IMG/VR virus record: IMGVR_UViG_3300033182_000109
Coordinates: 1-36,940 of that record
Source of the DNA: a virus
DNA: 36,940 nt
Reading direction: 5' to 3' (one strand)
Position 1 is the stretch's first letter. Each line of letters starts with the position of its first letter. The translations under genes were made by a program, and so were the position numbers. This document shows positions 6,956 to 17,400 of this stretch, in pieces. The notes beneath the pieces are model-generated. The model worked only from the letters and a program-made list of their open reading frames with translations. It did not search any database and was not told the DNA's origin.

Positions 6956-8824
6956 TTACGGTGTGTACGGTACTGCTGTGCCAATCTGTGCCCAAACACC
7001 ACTTTGTATTTCATAAGTTCTTACAAATCTTGCAGGTGTTGGCGTAATCGTACCTGATGCTGCAACAAACGCAACGTCTTGAACAACAGATACATCGTTA
7101 ACTACACCATTTTTGTCTACATCAATGTAACTCTTAGTCATAGCACTTTCAATATCAATACCAGTAACTGTTGCACTTGTGTATGTAGTACAATGGATCA
7201 CTGCTCTTTTTCCATTTGCTGCTACAGTAGCAGGATACATATTTTCTAATATAGCCTTAACATCCACATCTGGATCTGCTAAACCTGTAGTATCTAAAGA
7301 AAATATAATTCTTTCGTCTGCAATCTGTGTATCAACATAATTCTTAGTAGCAGCATCCTGAGCACTGCTAGGATCTACTACATTTGTAATTCTAGAAGTA
7401 GTAACATTAACTATTTTTGTAGCAGGATTTATAGTTAAATCTGTACTCGAACCTGTGGAAATAATGTTGCCATCTAAGTTAATATTATCAACATCTAAAT
7501 ACTCTAGTGTATCTTCTATCTTGGTCAAACCTTTTGCGGTTTTAACAGTAAAACCTAATTCTGTGGCACTAAGCACAGAATTATTATTAATCTTAAATTC
7601 TTTTCCTACATCAAGGTTAACATCCTGGTTTGACGTCCAACATTTTGTACTGTTGTCCCAAGTCCAATCTTTACTACCTTCTGATGATCGAACTATGATA
7701 CCTGCTCCGTCTACTTCAGTGTCTGCACCTTCTGTACTATCATCCAATAAACCTAACTCAATGTTTTTATCTTGTACTGTTAATTTAGAAACATTAAAAT
7801 ATGTTGCTGAGCCAGAGACCTTTAAATCTCCATCAACATATGCATCACCGGTACATCTAAAGGTGCCGTCTACATCTAATGTATACGATGGGTCATTTCT
7901 GTATATTCCAACACGTTCAGTAGAACTATCTACATAAATTGAATCTTTAAATTGGTTTCCTACGCGAGTTTTAATAGAAAAATCTGTTCCGCTTTGTTGT
8001 GTTTCAAGAGTACTTGTAGTTCCAACAATCTTTAATACAACATACTCAGTATCCGCAATACCTACAGATAAACCTGCTGAATTTTTAATTTTTAAACTAC
8101 CTGTAGTTTCTCCATTTTCATCGGATGGAATAAAGTTTGCTGCTGTTTTAGCATTTCCTGCAACATCAACAAGAGCTCTAGCATTTGCAACAGTACCTTG
8201 ATACCAGTAATCTTCTGATACTAAATTAAAGCCTTTTAGTATTAATTGCCTTGCAGGAACAACAACATCATCAGGGTCATCAGGATATCCTGCGATCTTA
8301 TTATCACCTCTTAATCTAAATTCTTCATTTGCAATTACGCCAAATAATGTTCCGCCAACCCATATTTTAAGTATCACACGTTCACGTGAAGAAATATCAA
8401 TAACAGACGAAACTTCAAATCCTGTTTGTCCTTGGCCTGCATTATATTCCGGTCCTACTAAAACAAGATCTGTACCGTCATAGAAGTACATCTTATTATT
8501 TTCGTTATCAATCCAAATGTCTCCAGCAACCATAGACGGTTGTGTATTGCTTATGATAGGACCGTTTGCCTTAAATGAGCTACCATCGTATACTTTTAAT
8601 CTTCCTTGAGAAGTGTCGTACCATAATTGTCCTTGCAATGGAGAACCCGGTGGTGCAGTACTTGCAAAATTTTCTAACATTTGAACAAAGTTCTCATTGA
8701 ACAGTTCGCCAAATCCTTTATAATTTCTGCCAATAAGTGTAATATCAGTCGACGTAGTATCTATCTGGCCGTCTGCTAGTTCTATTAATAGTTCACCGTC
8801 TGTTTTATTAATTTTATAACTCAT
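6956..8824 (-). CDS. Tail fibre-like protein, second paralogue
   Basis: A 622-aa protein. Residues 1 to about 230 are the shared fibre head (NENFVQMLENFAS, GQLWYDTS, LKVYDGSSF, GDIWIDN, KMYFYDGTDLVLVGP). The middle has the pattern seen in long phage fibres: RVGIYRNDPSYTLDVDGTF, then AYVDGDLKVSGSATYFNVSK and VQDKNIELGL, followed by DGAGIIVRSSEGSKDWTWD and a PSSAQDAATKNYVDTQIA segment near 490-506. The last is a common trimer-stalk motif in fibres. The C-terminus ends in a small beta domain. No collar or protease motif is visible. The start ATG 8824 is 3 nt after the upstream stop, so translation is probably coupled. Role inferred: structural, receptor-binding or connecting fibre. Confidence 0.78.
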   Translation of the reverse strand: MSYKINKTDGELLIELADGQIDTTSTDITLIGRNYKGFGELFNENFVQMLENFASTAPPGSPLQGQLWYDTSQGRLKVYDGSSFKANGPIISNTQPSMVAGDIWIDNENNKMYFYDGTDLVLVGPEYNAGQGQTGFEVSSVIDISSRERVILKIWVGGTLFGVIANEEFRLRGDNKIAGYPDDPDDVVVPARQLILKGFNLVSEDYWYQGTVANARALVDVAGNAKTAANFIPSDENGETTGSLKIKNSAGLSVGIADTEYVVLKIVGTTSTLETQQSGTDFSIKTRVGNQFKDSIYVDSSTERVGIYRNDPSYTLDVDGTFRCTGDAYVDGDLKVSGSATYFNVSKLTVQDKNIELGLLDDSTEGADTEVDGAGIIVRSSEGSKDWTWDNSTKCWTSNQDVNLDVGKEFKINNNSVLSATELGFTVKTAKGLTKIEDTLEYLDVDNINLDGNIISTGSSTDLTINPATKIVNVTTSRITNVVDPSSAQDAATKNYVDTQIADERIIFSLDTTGLADPDVDVKAILENMYPATVAANGKRAVIHCTTYTSATVTGIDIESAMTKSYIDVDKNGVVNDVSVVQDVAFVAASGTITPTPARFVRTYEIQSGVWAQIGTAVPYTP

Positions 8825-8827
8825 TTA

Positions 8828-10849
8828 TTAATCCCTACCAGTATAGATAATATAACTTAATGTCAATGTTGGGTTCATTATATTCAATGGATCGCCTAAG
8901 TCTCCGTCTGTCAATATTCCGCCACTGTTTGGAAGTGCTTGTCCGTTACCTAACGCTGTAGGTGCATCGTACACTATTGCATCGTTGTCGTTTGGTGTTC
9001 CTGAAATGTCACGTAACGCATAGTACTGGTCACCAGAATCTCCACGCATATCGTGTTTGTGTTCAGGTAAATTATTAATATTAATATTTTGTGTTTCTGA
9101 ACCGCCAGTTGAACCTATTGCATCGGCATATGTTGCTGTTGTTACATCTGCACTTGTTCCGCCCATACTATCCATACCTAATGGCATTCTACCTCTCATA
9201 TCAGGAACCTTAAAGAAACCCGATGTTACTGTAGGAGCTGCACCAAATGAATAACCAACTACATCAAATAATTCTGAGTATTCGGATATGCGTACTTCCG
9301 AACCATCACATAACAACCATCCTACTGGTGCTGTTATTCCTGCATATGGTAAAAGTACACCAACCGGATTTATAGGAATTGCCTTTAATAAGTTTGATCT
9401 AGTAATCTTATATAAACCAGTAGATCCTGTTGTTCTGTTTAATATTAATTCATCATCTGTTTGGCTTACTGTTGTTTCATCTTTGCTAGAAATAATAGCA
9501 TTACCAATCGTAGTGTTAAATGTCTTTAATGATCCGCCAGTTTGTCCATCAAAAGTAACGTCATCAGCAACAACGTCGCCTGTTATTCTAAAAGTACTTG
9601 CTGAAGTTAACTTGTTTGCACTACCAGCGATACCAGATACTGTACCATTAACATTACCTGTTAAATTACCTACAAATGTAGTTGAATACACATTTTGCCA
9701 TTTCTGCGTAGCAGTACCTAAGTTTCTTGTATTATTTCCATCAGGAACGATGTTACTAGTAGTTGTTAAATTCTTTAATGTTGTATTTCCTGCAACATTT
9801 AAACTTTTTCCAATGCCAACGCCGCCTTTGGTAATAAGTGAACCTGTTCCGCTAGTATCACTTTCTGTTGTGCCGTTAATAAAAATAGAAGAATCTGTTT
9901 GTATATTACCTACAACGTCTAGTGCTTCGTCGGGTGCTTCATTGTTAACACCTAAACGCTGTGTTGAATCTACACGCAAAACTGTTTTCGTTGTGCCAGA
10001 CGACTTAATTTGAATATCAATATTTGATCCTTCAATCTGGTGTCTGATAATGCCTGCTTGACCTTCAACGCCGATGTTTAACGCAGCGTCAGTACCAATA
10101 ATAAGACCTGTATTATTTTGTACATTTATCGGAAATAACGATGTACTTGTAACGTCTCCACGTAAAAAGTTGCCTGCTGCAACTGTTTCGTTGCTTACAA
10201 CTAATGCTTCTGCTTTTTCTGCTGTTCCGTAATACTTTCCAGCACCGTCTCCGGCAATATCTCTTGTTGATAAATTAAAGCCTGGCTTAATTGTAGTAAA
10301 TCCTGCAATAACTGCCTTTGGAGTAAATTGATCGTTTGAAATAATTGCTACTGGCTGTGCTTCAACTTCTATCAATACAACTGTATATTCTTGGTTGTCT
10401 GTTCCTATAACACTTAATGGACTAGCACCTGTTGATAAACCGTCACTGAATGTAGGTCCCACTAGTACCCAGCCCGATCCAGAGTTAAGATAAAGTTGTT
10501 GATTATCCGTGTCTACCCAAAGATCGCCTGCTTGCGATAGAACTACATCTGGTTCAGATGCACCTTTGTTTAATCCGCCCGACGGAACCCAACTAGTTCC
10601 ATCGTACACTTTCAACTGTTCTGCACCAGGGGTGGTATCATACCAACACTGTCCTTCGGTAGGACGGGCTGGTTCTGTAGCACTTGCAAAATTTTCTAAT
10701 AAATGTAGGAAATTTTCTGCAATAGCAGTACCATAACTAGTGGTATTTTTGCCAGGCAATTTTAAAGTTGTAGTTTGATCTATTGTCTGATCAACTACTG
10801 TAATAGTACCATTGTTTGCTTCGTCTGTATATGCTATAGTATATGGCAT
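8828..10849 (-). CDS. Tail fibre-like protein with phage tail-collar domain
   Basis: A 673-aa protein. Residues 1 to about 245 carry the shared fibre head (AENFLHLLENFAS, GQCWYDTT, LKVYDGTSW, GDLWVDTDNQQLY). A beta-rich shaft follows, with TQKWQNVYSTTFVGNLTGNV near 380-400. A tail-collar domain spans about 490-560: PVGVLLPYAG, then GWLLCDGSEV and FKVPDMRGRMPLGMDS. It is followed by NLPEHKHDM; the H-x-H at about 597-599 recalls metal-binding HxH motifs of T4-type fibre tips. The collar domain occurs in T4 gp12 short tail fibres, so this is the best candidate for a gp12-like fibre, but the head is different. Its ribosome site GAGGTG is formed by the last codons of the gene upstream. Confidence 0.85.
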   Translation of the reverse strand: MPYTIAYTDEANNGTITVVDQTIDQTTTLKLPGKNTTSYGTAIAENFLHLLENFASATEPARPTEGQCWYDTTPGAEQLKVYDGTSWVPSGGLNKGASEPDVVLSQAGDLWVDTDNQQLYLNSGSGWVLVGPTFSDGLSTGASPLSVIGTDNQEYTVVLIEVEAQPVAIISNDQFTPKAVIAGFTTIKPGFNLSTRDIAGDGAGKYYGTAEKAEALVVSNETVAAGNFLRGDVTSTSLFPINVQNNTGLIIGTDAALNIGVEGQAGIIRHQIEGSNIDIQIKSSGTTKTVLRVDSTQRLGVNNEAPDEALDVVGNIQTDSSIFINGTTESDTSGTGSLITKGGVGIGKSLNVAGNTTLKNLTTTSNIVPDGNNTRNLGTATQKWQNVYSTTFVGNLTGNVNGTVSGIAGSANKLTSASTFRITGDVVADDVTFDGQTGGSLKTFNTTIGNAIISSKDETTVSQTDDELILNRTTGSTGLYKITRSNLLKAIPINPVGVLLPYAGITAPVGWLLCDGSEVRISEYSELFDVVGYSFGAAPTVTSGFFKVPDMRGRMPLGMDSMGGTSADVTTATYADAIGSTGGSETQNININNLPEHKHDMRGDSGDQYYALRDISGTPNDNDAIVYDAPTALGNGQALPNSGGILTDGDLGDPLNIMNPTLTLSYIIYTGRD

Positions 10850-10852
10850 CTA

Positions 10853-11467
10853 TTACACCTCATTAAAACCTGATAGAGATTGTACTCTAACTGTATAGTC
10901 AACCTGAATAAGTCTATTCAACGACTTTTGTACAGGATGGAAGATAACGTGTGTAAGTAAACGTCCTGTACCAGTTGCTGAATAAGCTCTTAATCCTAAT
11001 TCATCGAATATGTATGAACTATTTTCATCAGTAGCATTATCAAATGCATCTTGTCCCGACGGTTCACCATAATCTAATAAACAAGTAATAACGATATCAG
11101 TGTAGTTGGTTCCACTAACGTGTCTAGTTTCAATCTTGTTACGGATTGGATCTAGATTATTAACGCTTCTATCGTCAATTACCTTTGAATATGTTTCATT
11201 ATATAAACTAGCATTTGTACCAGTGCTATTCGGTGTTAAGTATGTAATAATACCTGTTGGGTCAACAGAAGTGCCACCGTTACCAAACGCCATCTCATAA
11301 ATCCATCCAGCACCACCGTTACCGATACTCTCTGCTAGAGATATACTCATGTTCTCATAGTGTATAGCATTGCGCTTATCAATCAATACTTCGCCCGTTT
11401 CTGGGTTGTGTATTTTGATATGCCCTTGGAGCAATACACCGTTTAAATCGTTAAAATTGTCTGCCAT
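10853..11467 (-). CDS. Virion structural protein after the giant gene (baseplate/tail, gene-8 position)
   Basis: A 204-aa protein with the N-terminal pattern LQGHIKIHNPETGEVLIDKRNAIHYENM, which I recognise from structural proteins of marine T4-like phages, then EMAFGNGGTSVDPTGIITYL near 65-85 and a beta-rich C-terminus (VDYTVRVQSLSG). No catalytic motif. In T4 the genes after 6 and 7 are 8, 9 and 10 (wedge and fibre-attachment proteins), and this gene occupies that position. Whether it is a true gp8 homologue cannot be told from sequence alone. It has its own late promoter 19 nt upstream and an AGGAAG ribosome site; it is separated by 3 nt from the collar fibre gene. Confidence 0.72.
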   Translation of the reverse strand: MADNFNDLNGVLLQGHIKIHNPETGEVLIDKRNAIHYENMSISLAESIGNGGAGWIYEMAFGNGGTSVDPTGIITYLTPNSTGTNASLYNETYSKVIDDRSVNNLDPIRNKIETRHVSGTNYTDIVITCLLDYGEPSGQDAFDNATDENSSYIFDELGLRAYSATGTGRLLTHVIFHPVQKSLNRLIQVDYTVRVQSLSGFNEV

Positions 11468-11486
11468 TTTTATCTTCCTGCTATAC

Positions 11487-11494
11487 TATTTATC
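11487..11494 (-). promoter_or_regulatory. T4-type late promoter GATAAATA
   Basis: The minus strand reads GATAAATA, ending 19 nt before ATG 11467. The TAA stop of the giant gene (11492-11490) is inside the motif, the same overlap seen at 5399-5406. It gives the fibre genes a transcript independent of the 15-kb gene upstream. Confidence 0.72.
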
Positions 11495-14400
11495 GTGGTA
11501 GATCCGTTGTCTTGTCTAGCAAGAAACGAGCTATGTCTGAATCACTTTGAGATAGTGATATTCCTGCCGGAGACCACGATTTACCTAGTTTTCTAATTAT
11601 GCTAACCTTTAATCCTTCATCTGGTGCAGTTGCTAGTGTCAAAACATTACCGTTAACTGTAAATTCTTCAGCATGTGTTTCGTCTCCTTCCGGACTATCT
11701 TGTGCAATTTCTTTATTATAAATTTCAACTGCATCTTTACGCAATCTGCGGCCACCAACGAATACTTCAATTAAATCACTCGGTAAACCAAATCTCATAT
11801 TAAATAGACCCGAATCAAACGGTAACTCAAACGTTGATGTTGTTCCGTCTGCTGTAATTGTTATAGTTTCGGTCTCGTCTTTATAAGGAATGGTAGTATC
11901 TGCACCTTGTTCTATAAGAGTAGAACCTGCATCATACACTTCTTTAACACCAGTACCTAAAGTTCCTCTACGTAGTTGATTTAAAGTATTTCCAGTTCTA
12001 TTAAAGAACTCAATACGCTCTCCTTCGATGAAAATTACGCCAGGTTGTTTTGCATCGTATTCCGGCTCTGGTAATCCATTACCGTCGACTAGTTCAATGG
12101 TTTTATCGTACCAATTTAAATCTTCTGCTAGTGTATATACATCATCTAGGCGCTTATAGTGCGTTCTATTGAGCATATCTTTAAACTGTCTCCAACCAAA
12201 TTTATTTGTTACTGTTTCACCGCCAAAATGGATAACTTCAATTTTATCATTTGTACTAGGAGGCGTAACCAATTTAACATAACGTCTGTTATCTGTTAAA
12301 CTATAATCAATGCTAGGCGTTAATAATGTACCATTAACTGCTATCCACACGTACTGCGCATCTCTTACTTGCTCTCGTAGAGCTATTATACCTCTTTCTA
12401 ACAGTGCGAAATTATAATAGCCAGGTGTTCCATAAGTCATTTCAGTCTTTTCATCAACTTCCAATGTCCAACGTTCAATGCCTTGACTATTATGATTGCT
12501 AAACTGATATACTGTTATTATATCATTATCACTATAAGCATTATTCAAGTATAGAGTGTTCGGTGTGCTAACAAACTCATTGCTGCTATCAAAGTAACCA
12601 AAGTTATAATCACTACCGGACATAACAAATACTTTTAGTTCATCACCATCTTGAGCTATTCCTCTTTCAAGTGTAACTGTACTTCCTGGCTGCGATGCTG
12701 GCGGTAAACTAGAATCAAAACTACCTGCACCTTCAAACGACCATTCTTGTAGATATTCTAATTTTCTATCATTTAGATATACTTCTAAATCATAGTAGTT
12801 TAAACTTGCAACAGGAACTTGTGCTAAATCTAACTGGTATTCACGCTGGCTACCTGTAATAGTAAATTCTTGACTATATCCTGCACTTAATACTGTTTCA
12901 TTAACCTTAACTATTGTATAAAACTGTAGTGGTTCCTGTGCAAACGGTCCGCTCGAATCTGGCATGTCAAACATTGTTGTACAACCATCTGCTACAAGAG
13001 TATCGATTCTAACCTGGCTGTATTCAACATTTACATCTCCGCCAACTGTTATCATAACACTGATTCGAGCACCATCTGCTGCTGGTGTAGGAATTTTTAC
13101 AACAAAATTATTTGGATATTCATAAGAGCTGTCTGATTTAATTAATGTTGTTTCTACTACTTCTCCGTTAATTGTAACAAATGAATCTGCGTTATCTTCC
13201 CAACGTGCATTTGTTAAGAATTCAATAGTTGCACCATCGCCTTCAAATGAAGTGATTTCTAAAATTTCAGCCGCCGAATTCTCTAATGTTACTAAACTAA
13301 CAGCGGCGCCTGATGCAGGCGGAGTAACAAATTTTACTTTTCCGGTTGTATAGTCGATAGTGTAATCTGTTACAAGACTCATTCTAAGATTGTTTACTTT
13401 AACAAATACACCTTCTTCTTGTACTGGTATAGTTCCAATGTCATATTGTGTAGTTACACCGTCGCCTGTATAATTTCTAGCAACGATTTGGCTTGACCCA
13501 CCTCTTGGTTTTTCGTATACTGTAATGTCCACTGTGTCTAACACTTGTCCAGGAACGACTTCTTCCGGTCCTTTACTAGTTGTAGGAGTAACAAATCCAT
13601 CTCCGTCGATGTTAATATCTGCTGCTGTTAAACCTGTAGCAGTTTGATAAGCAATGTCGCCGCCTTGTATTAAAGTGTCGTAACTGTCAGGGTCTGGTAA
13701 GAACGAGCCGTCTGATGTTTTCTTGCGAACAATAATTACAACTAAGTCTTCATCAACCTGTGTAGATGTAGGAATATTGTATTCGTCTAAGAATATTGTA
13801 GTTGTTGCTCCGTCTCCTGTTAACGGTAACATTCTTGCTGATGGATTAAACTCTGTTCCTATTGTTGAACCGTCCCAAAGAGGATCATCCATTCTTTCAT
13901 TTCTTACAAGAATGTTGTTAATATCATAGCCTAATCTATAAACATTATATTCAACTCCATCTTCGAGCGGTTTACTTAATTCAATACTAACTGTAGAACC
14001 GTCTAATTTGAAGATCTCATCTTCAAACGCAGTGTCATATATATCCCAACCTTGTGTAAACCAAGGTACTGAATCCCAACCAGTAGTGCCGCCAAATTCA
14101 AATGAACGAACTTCTACGCCACCATAGTCAACACCGTCCATTAATTGGCCGAGTGTTTTACCAAACTGATCAGTAGTTGGTTCATATGCTAAATTAATGC
14201 GATCCTGTGCATTAAGCATTTTAAGATCTTTATAATATTCAACACGTAATTCTTGACCGCTTTCTGGTGGATCAATAAATTCTATCTGTCCTAGGTATCG
14301 ATCGTAACCCTTAGATTGATCTAATACATTCGAATACGTATATCTTCTACCCAATACCTCATCATTGTCTAAGTATACAGCAACACGAGTTGTTCTTAAG

Positions 14401-17400
14401 TCCATTGGCCATAATAACTTAAACACTTCCTTATTACCAGTAGTTGCAAATGTTTCTGTTGTATCAAGTGTCACAAATTCATACGTTCCAGATACTCTAT
14501 CAAACTTCATCACTGTATGAAGTGTTCTAATTGGAGTTTCACCAATTATTGCAACCGCTTTTGCTTCGCTTCCAGTTGCTTCAATATTTCCGTTTATTAT
14601 AACTGTAGGAGCACTTAGATACCCACTACCTTCAGAAGTAATAGTAATTGCATTAATTGTTCCATTTCGTCCTAACGATGCTTTTGCTTTTGCACCTGTG
14701 CCGCCGCCGCCGGTTATTTCAATAACAGGTATTCCTGTATACCTAGCACCTGGGTCAGATACTTCAATACGCAATACTTTATATCCTACATTATTGGCCC
14801 AAGTTTTGTTTGGATAAATGTCAAGGTCTGCATTTTCTTCTACTAAAACATCGTCAATAACTTTAACAGTTTGCGGGATAATTCCTTCAAATCTATCAAC
14901 GTATCTTGCAGGTAAATCAAAGTCAGAAACAACAGATCCCGTACCTTCTATCTTTTCGTACGAACTTAGATATTCGCGAATCTTAGTCTTATAAGGTTTA
15001 ACTTCAAGAACATAATCTTCATAACTTGATAAATTATCATTTTGGAAGTTTGTATGCTGTTCTAATTCACCAACATTGTGTTGTGCTTTTACAAAACTAG
15101 TTTTGAACGCCCAGTCAACATAATTTTGTTCAGAGAATACGTAACGCAAACTAGCAAAGAATAATTTGTTATATTCTATCTCTAGTTCGTCAACAAATAT
15201 ATTATCTCTTAATGTTTCTAAAATAATACGTGTTTCAGTAGACGGAACACTATCAAACAATAATGCATCGTATGAAGTTTCATCATAACCGATCAAACTT
15301 GCTGACGCATCATATAACGTATTTTTAAACTGTAATGTACCGTTTTGGCGGCCTACTGTTTTATAATTTACAGAATAATCTGCTCCTGTTTGATCGTCTA
15401 CTTTTTCAAGCAGTAACCATCCTCCGGTTCCTACCGTTTCAATCTTAACTATATCTCCAGTAGTATCATTAACCGAATCTAAATTATAGGAATAATCAAT
15501 TAAATGATCTATTTCCGTAAATTTACTATACCCAGTATCGTACCAATCAGCATATTCCCAGTATAGAGAAACGTCATAAGACTGACTTTCAACTCTGATC
15601 CATTCTTTAGCAACTGAATCTCTTTCATATAAAGTCCATTTACCATTTAATGTTTCATCGTTGTTAACAAGGACTGTAAATCTTCTAACAGTTAATCGTG
15701 TGTTTGAATCATAATACTGTCCGCTATTTTCAACGTTTGCTGCTATAACGCTTCCAGTATTATCAATCTCTGTAGTAATAACAGCATTCTCTCCTGTTCC
15801 AAAAACAGTTACCGTAGGAGGATTGGTATATCCTCTACCTGCATTGGTTATATTAACACGCACAATTTTACCGTCTTCAATTATCGGAGTTAATGCTGCT
15901 TGTTGTGCTTTAGCAACACCTACAAATTGTAACTCAATGTAAGAATCGATTGCTCTATCATATAAATTGCTAGTTGCTAATGGTGGTTCTTCTCTTTGCG
16001 TTAACGCTGAAATATCTTTATCGTCTATGATTAATGTATCAATTAAAACGCTATTAACTCTGTCAATTAATTGTTTTAGTGCTTCCGTTCTATTAATAAA
16101 CCAACCTTGTCTTGGAGAATTAAGAATACCGTATTTTTCTTTTAGACTCAATTCCGGAGCAGGTACTTGTCTATTTCCAGCATCATATCCTACTAAACTA
16201 TCAAACCATTTTGCCTCAATGTCTCTACTAGGTTTACTAGACTCTAACCCTTCTGTTATAAGTTGATATTGATTGTGTATGTTAATGTTTTGATCTTCAA
16301 TCTTCCAGTATTGTATGCTAAGTGCAACATCGTCAGCACGAATTAAATCATTACAATTATGTAAAGCAAATTCTGTAGGACTAATAAAACTTACATATCT
16401 ATAACCTTCATTATCTGGATCTGCGATTAAGTTTGCTACTGTCTGAGCGGACAATGTTCTACCTTCTACACTAGGCAATGTAGTTTTATCTTTAACCCAA
16501 TAATAGAAATAACTCTTAAATGTCTTAGTTGCGCTATCGTAAATACGTTTAGTGACATACTGATCATCACCATAACGACTTGTCCCTGTAATACCCGCTG
16601 CAACACCATTTTCTGTTCCGCTTAAATCATCCCATTCGCTCGGCAAATAAGTTGATCTAACCCATTCATAAACATCTATGGTATTAACCGAAGAGAATGA
16701 TTTGTTCCAGTTATTTGTACTAAAGATTACATTTCCTTGGTAAGGATTAATATATTTTGCATTTGTTAAATCCCACCATAGTTTACCAACTTGATCGTTG
16801 CCCCAGCCATTTGTATCGTATGCTGCTGGATCAAAATAAGTCTTAAAGGATAACTCTTGATCCGCTAAACCTGCAATCTTTCCTTGCAAGATATCAATGT
16901 AATCTACATATTGTATCAACTCGTTTGTTTTAACATTATAAAGCATTACACGTTTAATCTTGTTCACGTCAACAGTATCTTTAGTACTGCGTAAAACATT
17001 CCAAATGGTAGTATTATCTACGATTCTAAAATCGGCTACAGTTCCTTCTCTTGTAGGATTGTAATTTAAACGAGGCATGCCTACATATAAATGATTGTTT
17101 GATAGCAAAGTATTTCTGCCAAAATATTTGACCATTTCTGCATTAACTTCATCATTAAAATCAAAATCAAGCATATGACCGTATAATAGGGTATCGTCGA
17201 TACGCTGATATATCTTAACTGTTCCTGCGTCTTTATTATAATTCTTAAATTCTGTAAACCCTCTATCAAAGGTCGTTGGAGAATCATTCTTTGAAGCAGT
17301 AGGACTTAGTATGTAACCTTCTAACGGCTCACTGTAAACATCAAATGTTGTAGTTATGTTTGCATCTCCATTTCGACTAGAGATTGCAAGTCTGTTACCA

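Noticed and set aside
7455-7937. 160-codon open frame on the plus strand
   Set aside because: It is antisense to the 622-aa fibre gene and shows no recognisable protein features.
8845-8867. TTGACA and TATACT on the minus strand before the 622-aa fibre gene
   Set aside because: The spacer is only 15 nt and the site is inside the end of the collar fibre gene, where a coupled start already explains expression.
9288-10013. 241-codon open frame on the plus strand, hydrophobic-looking
   Set aside because: It is antisense to the collar fibre gene, has no convincing ribosome site or promoter, and its composition mirrors the real gene.
4353-11467. Diversity-generating retroelement acting on the fibre genes
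   Set aside because: No reverse transcriptase gene or template repeat is present; the repeated 17-mers are explained by common ancestry of the fibre heads.
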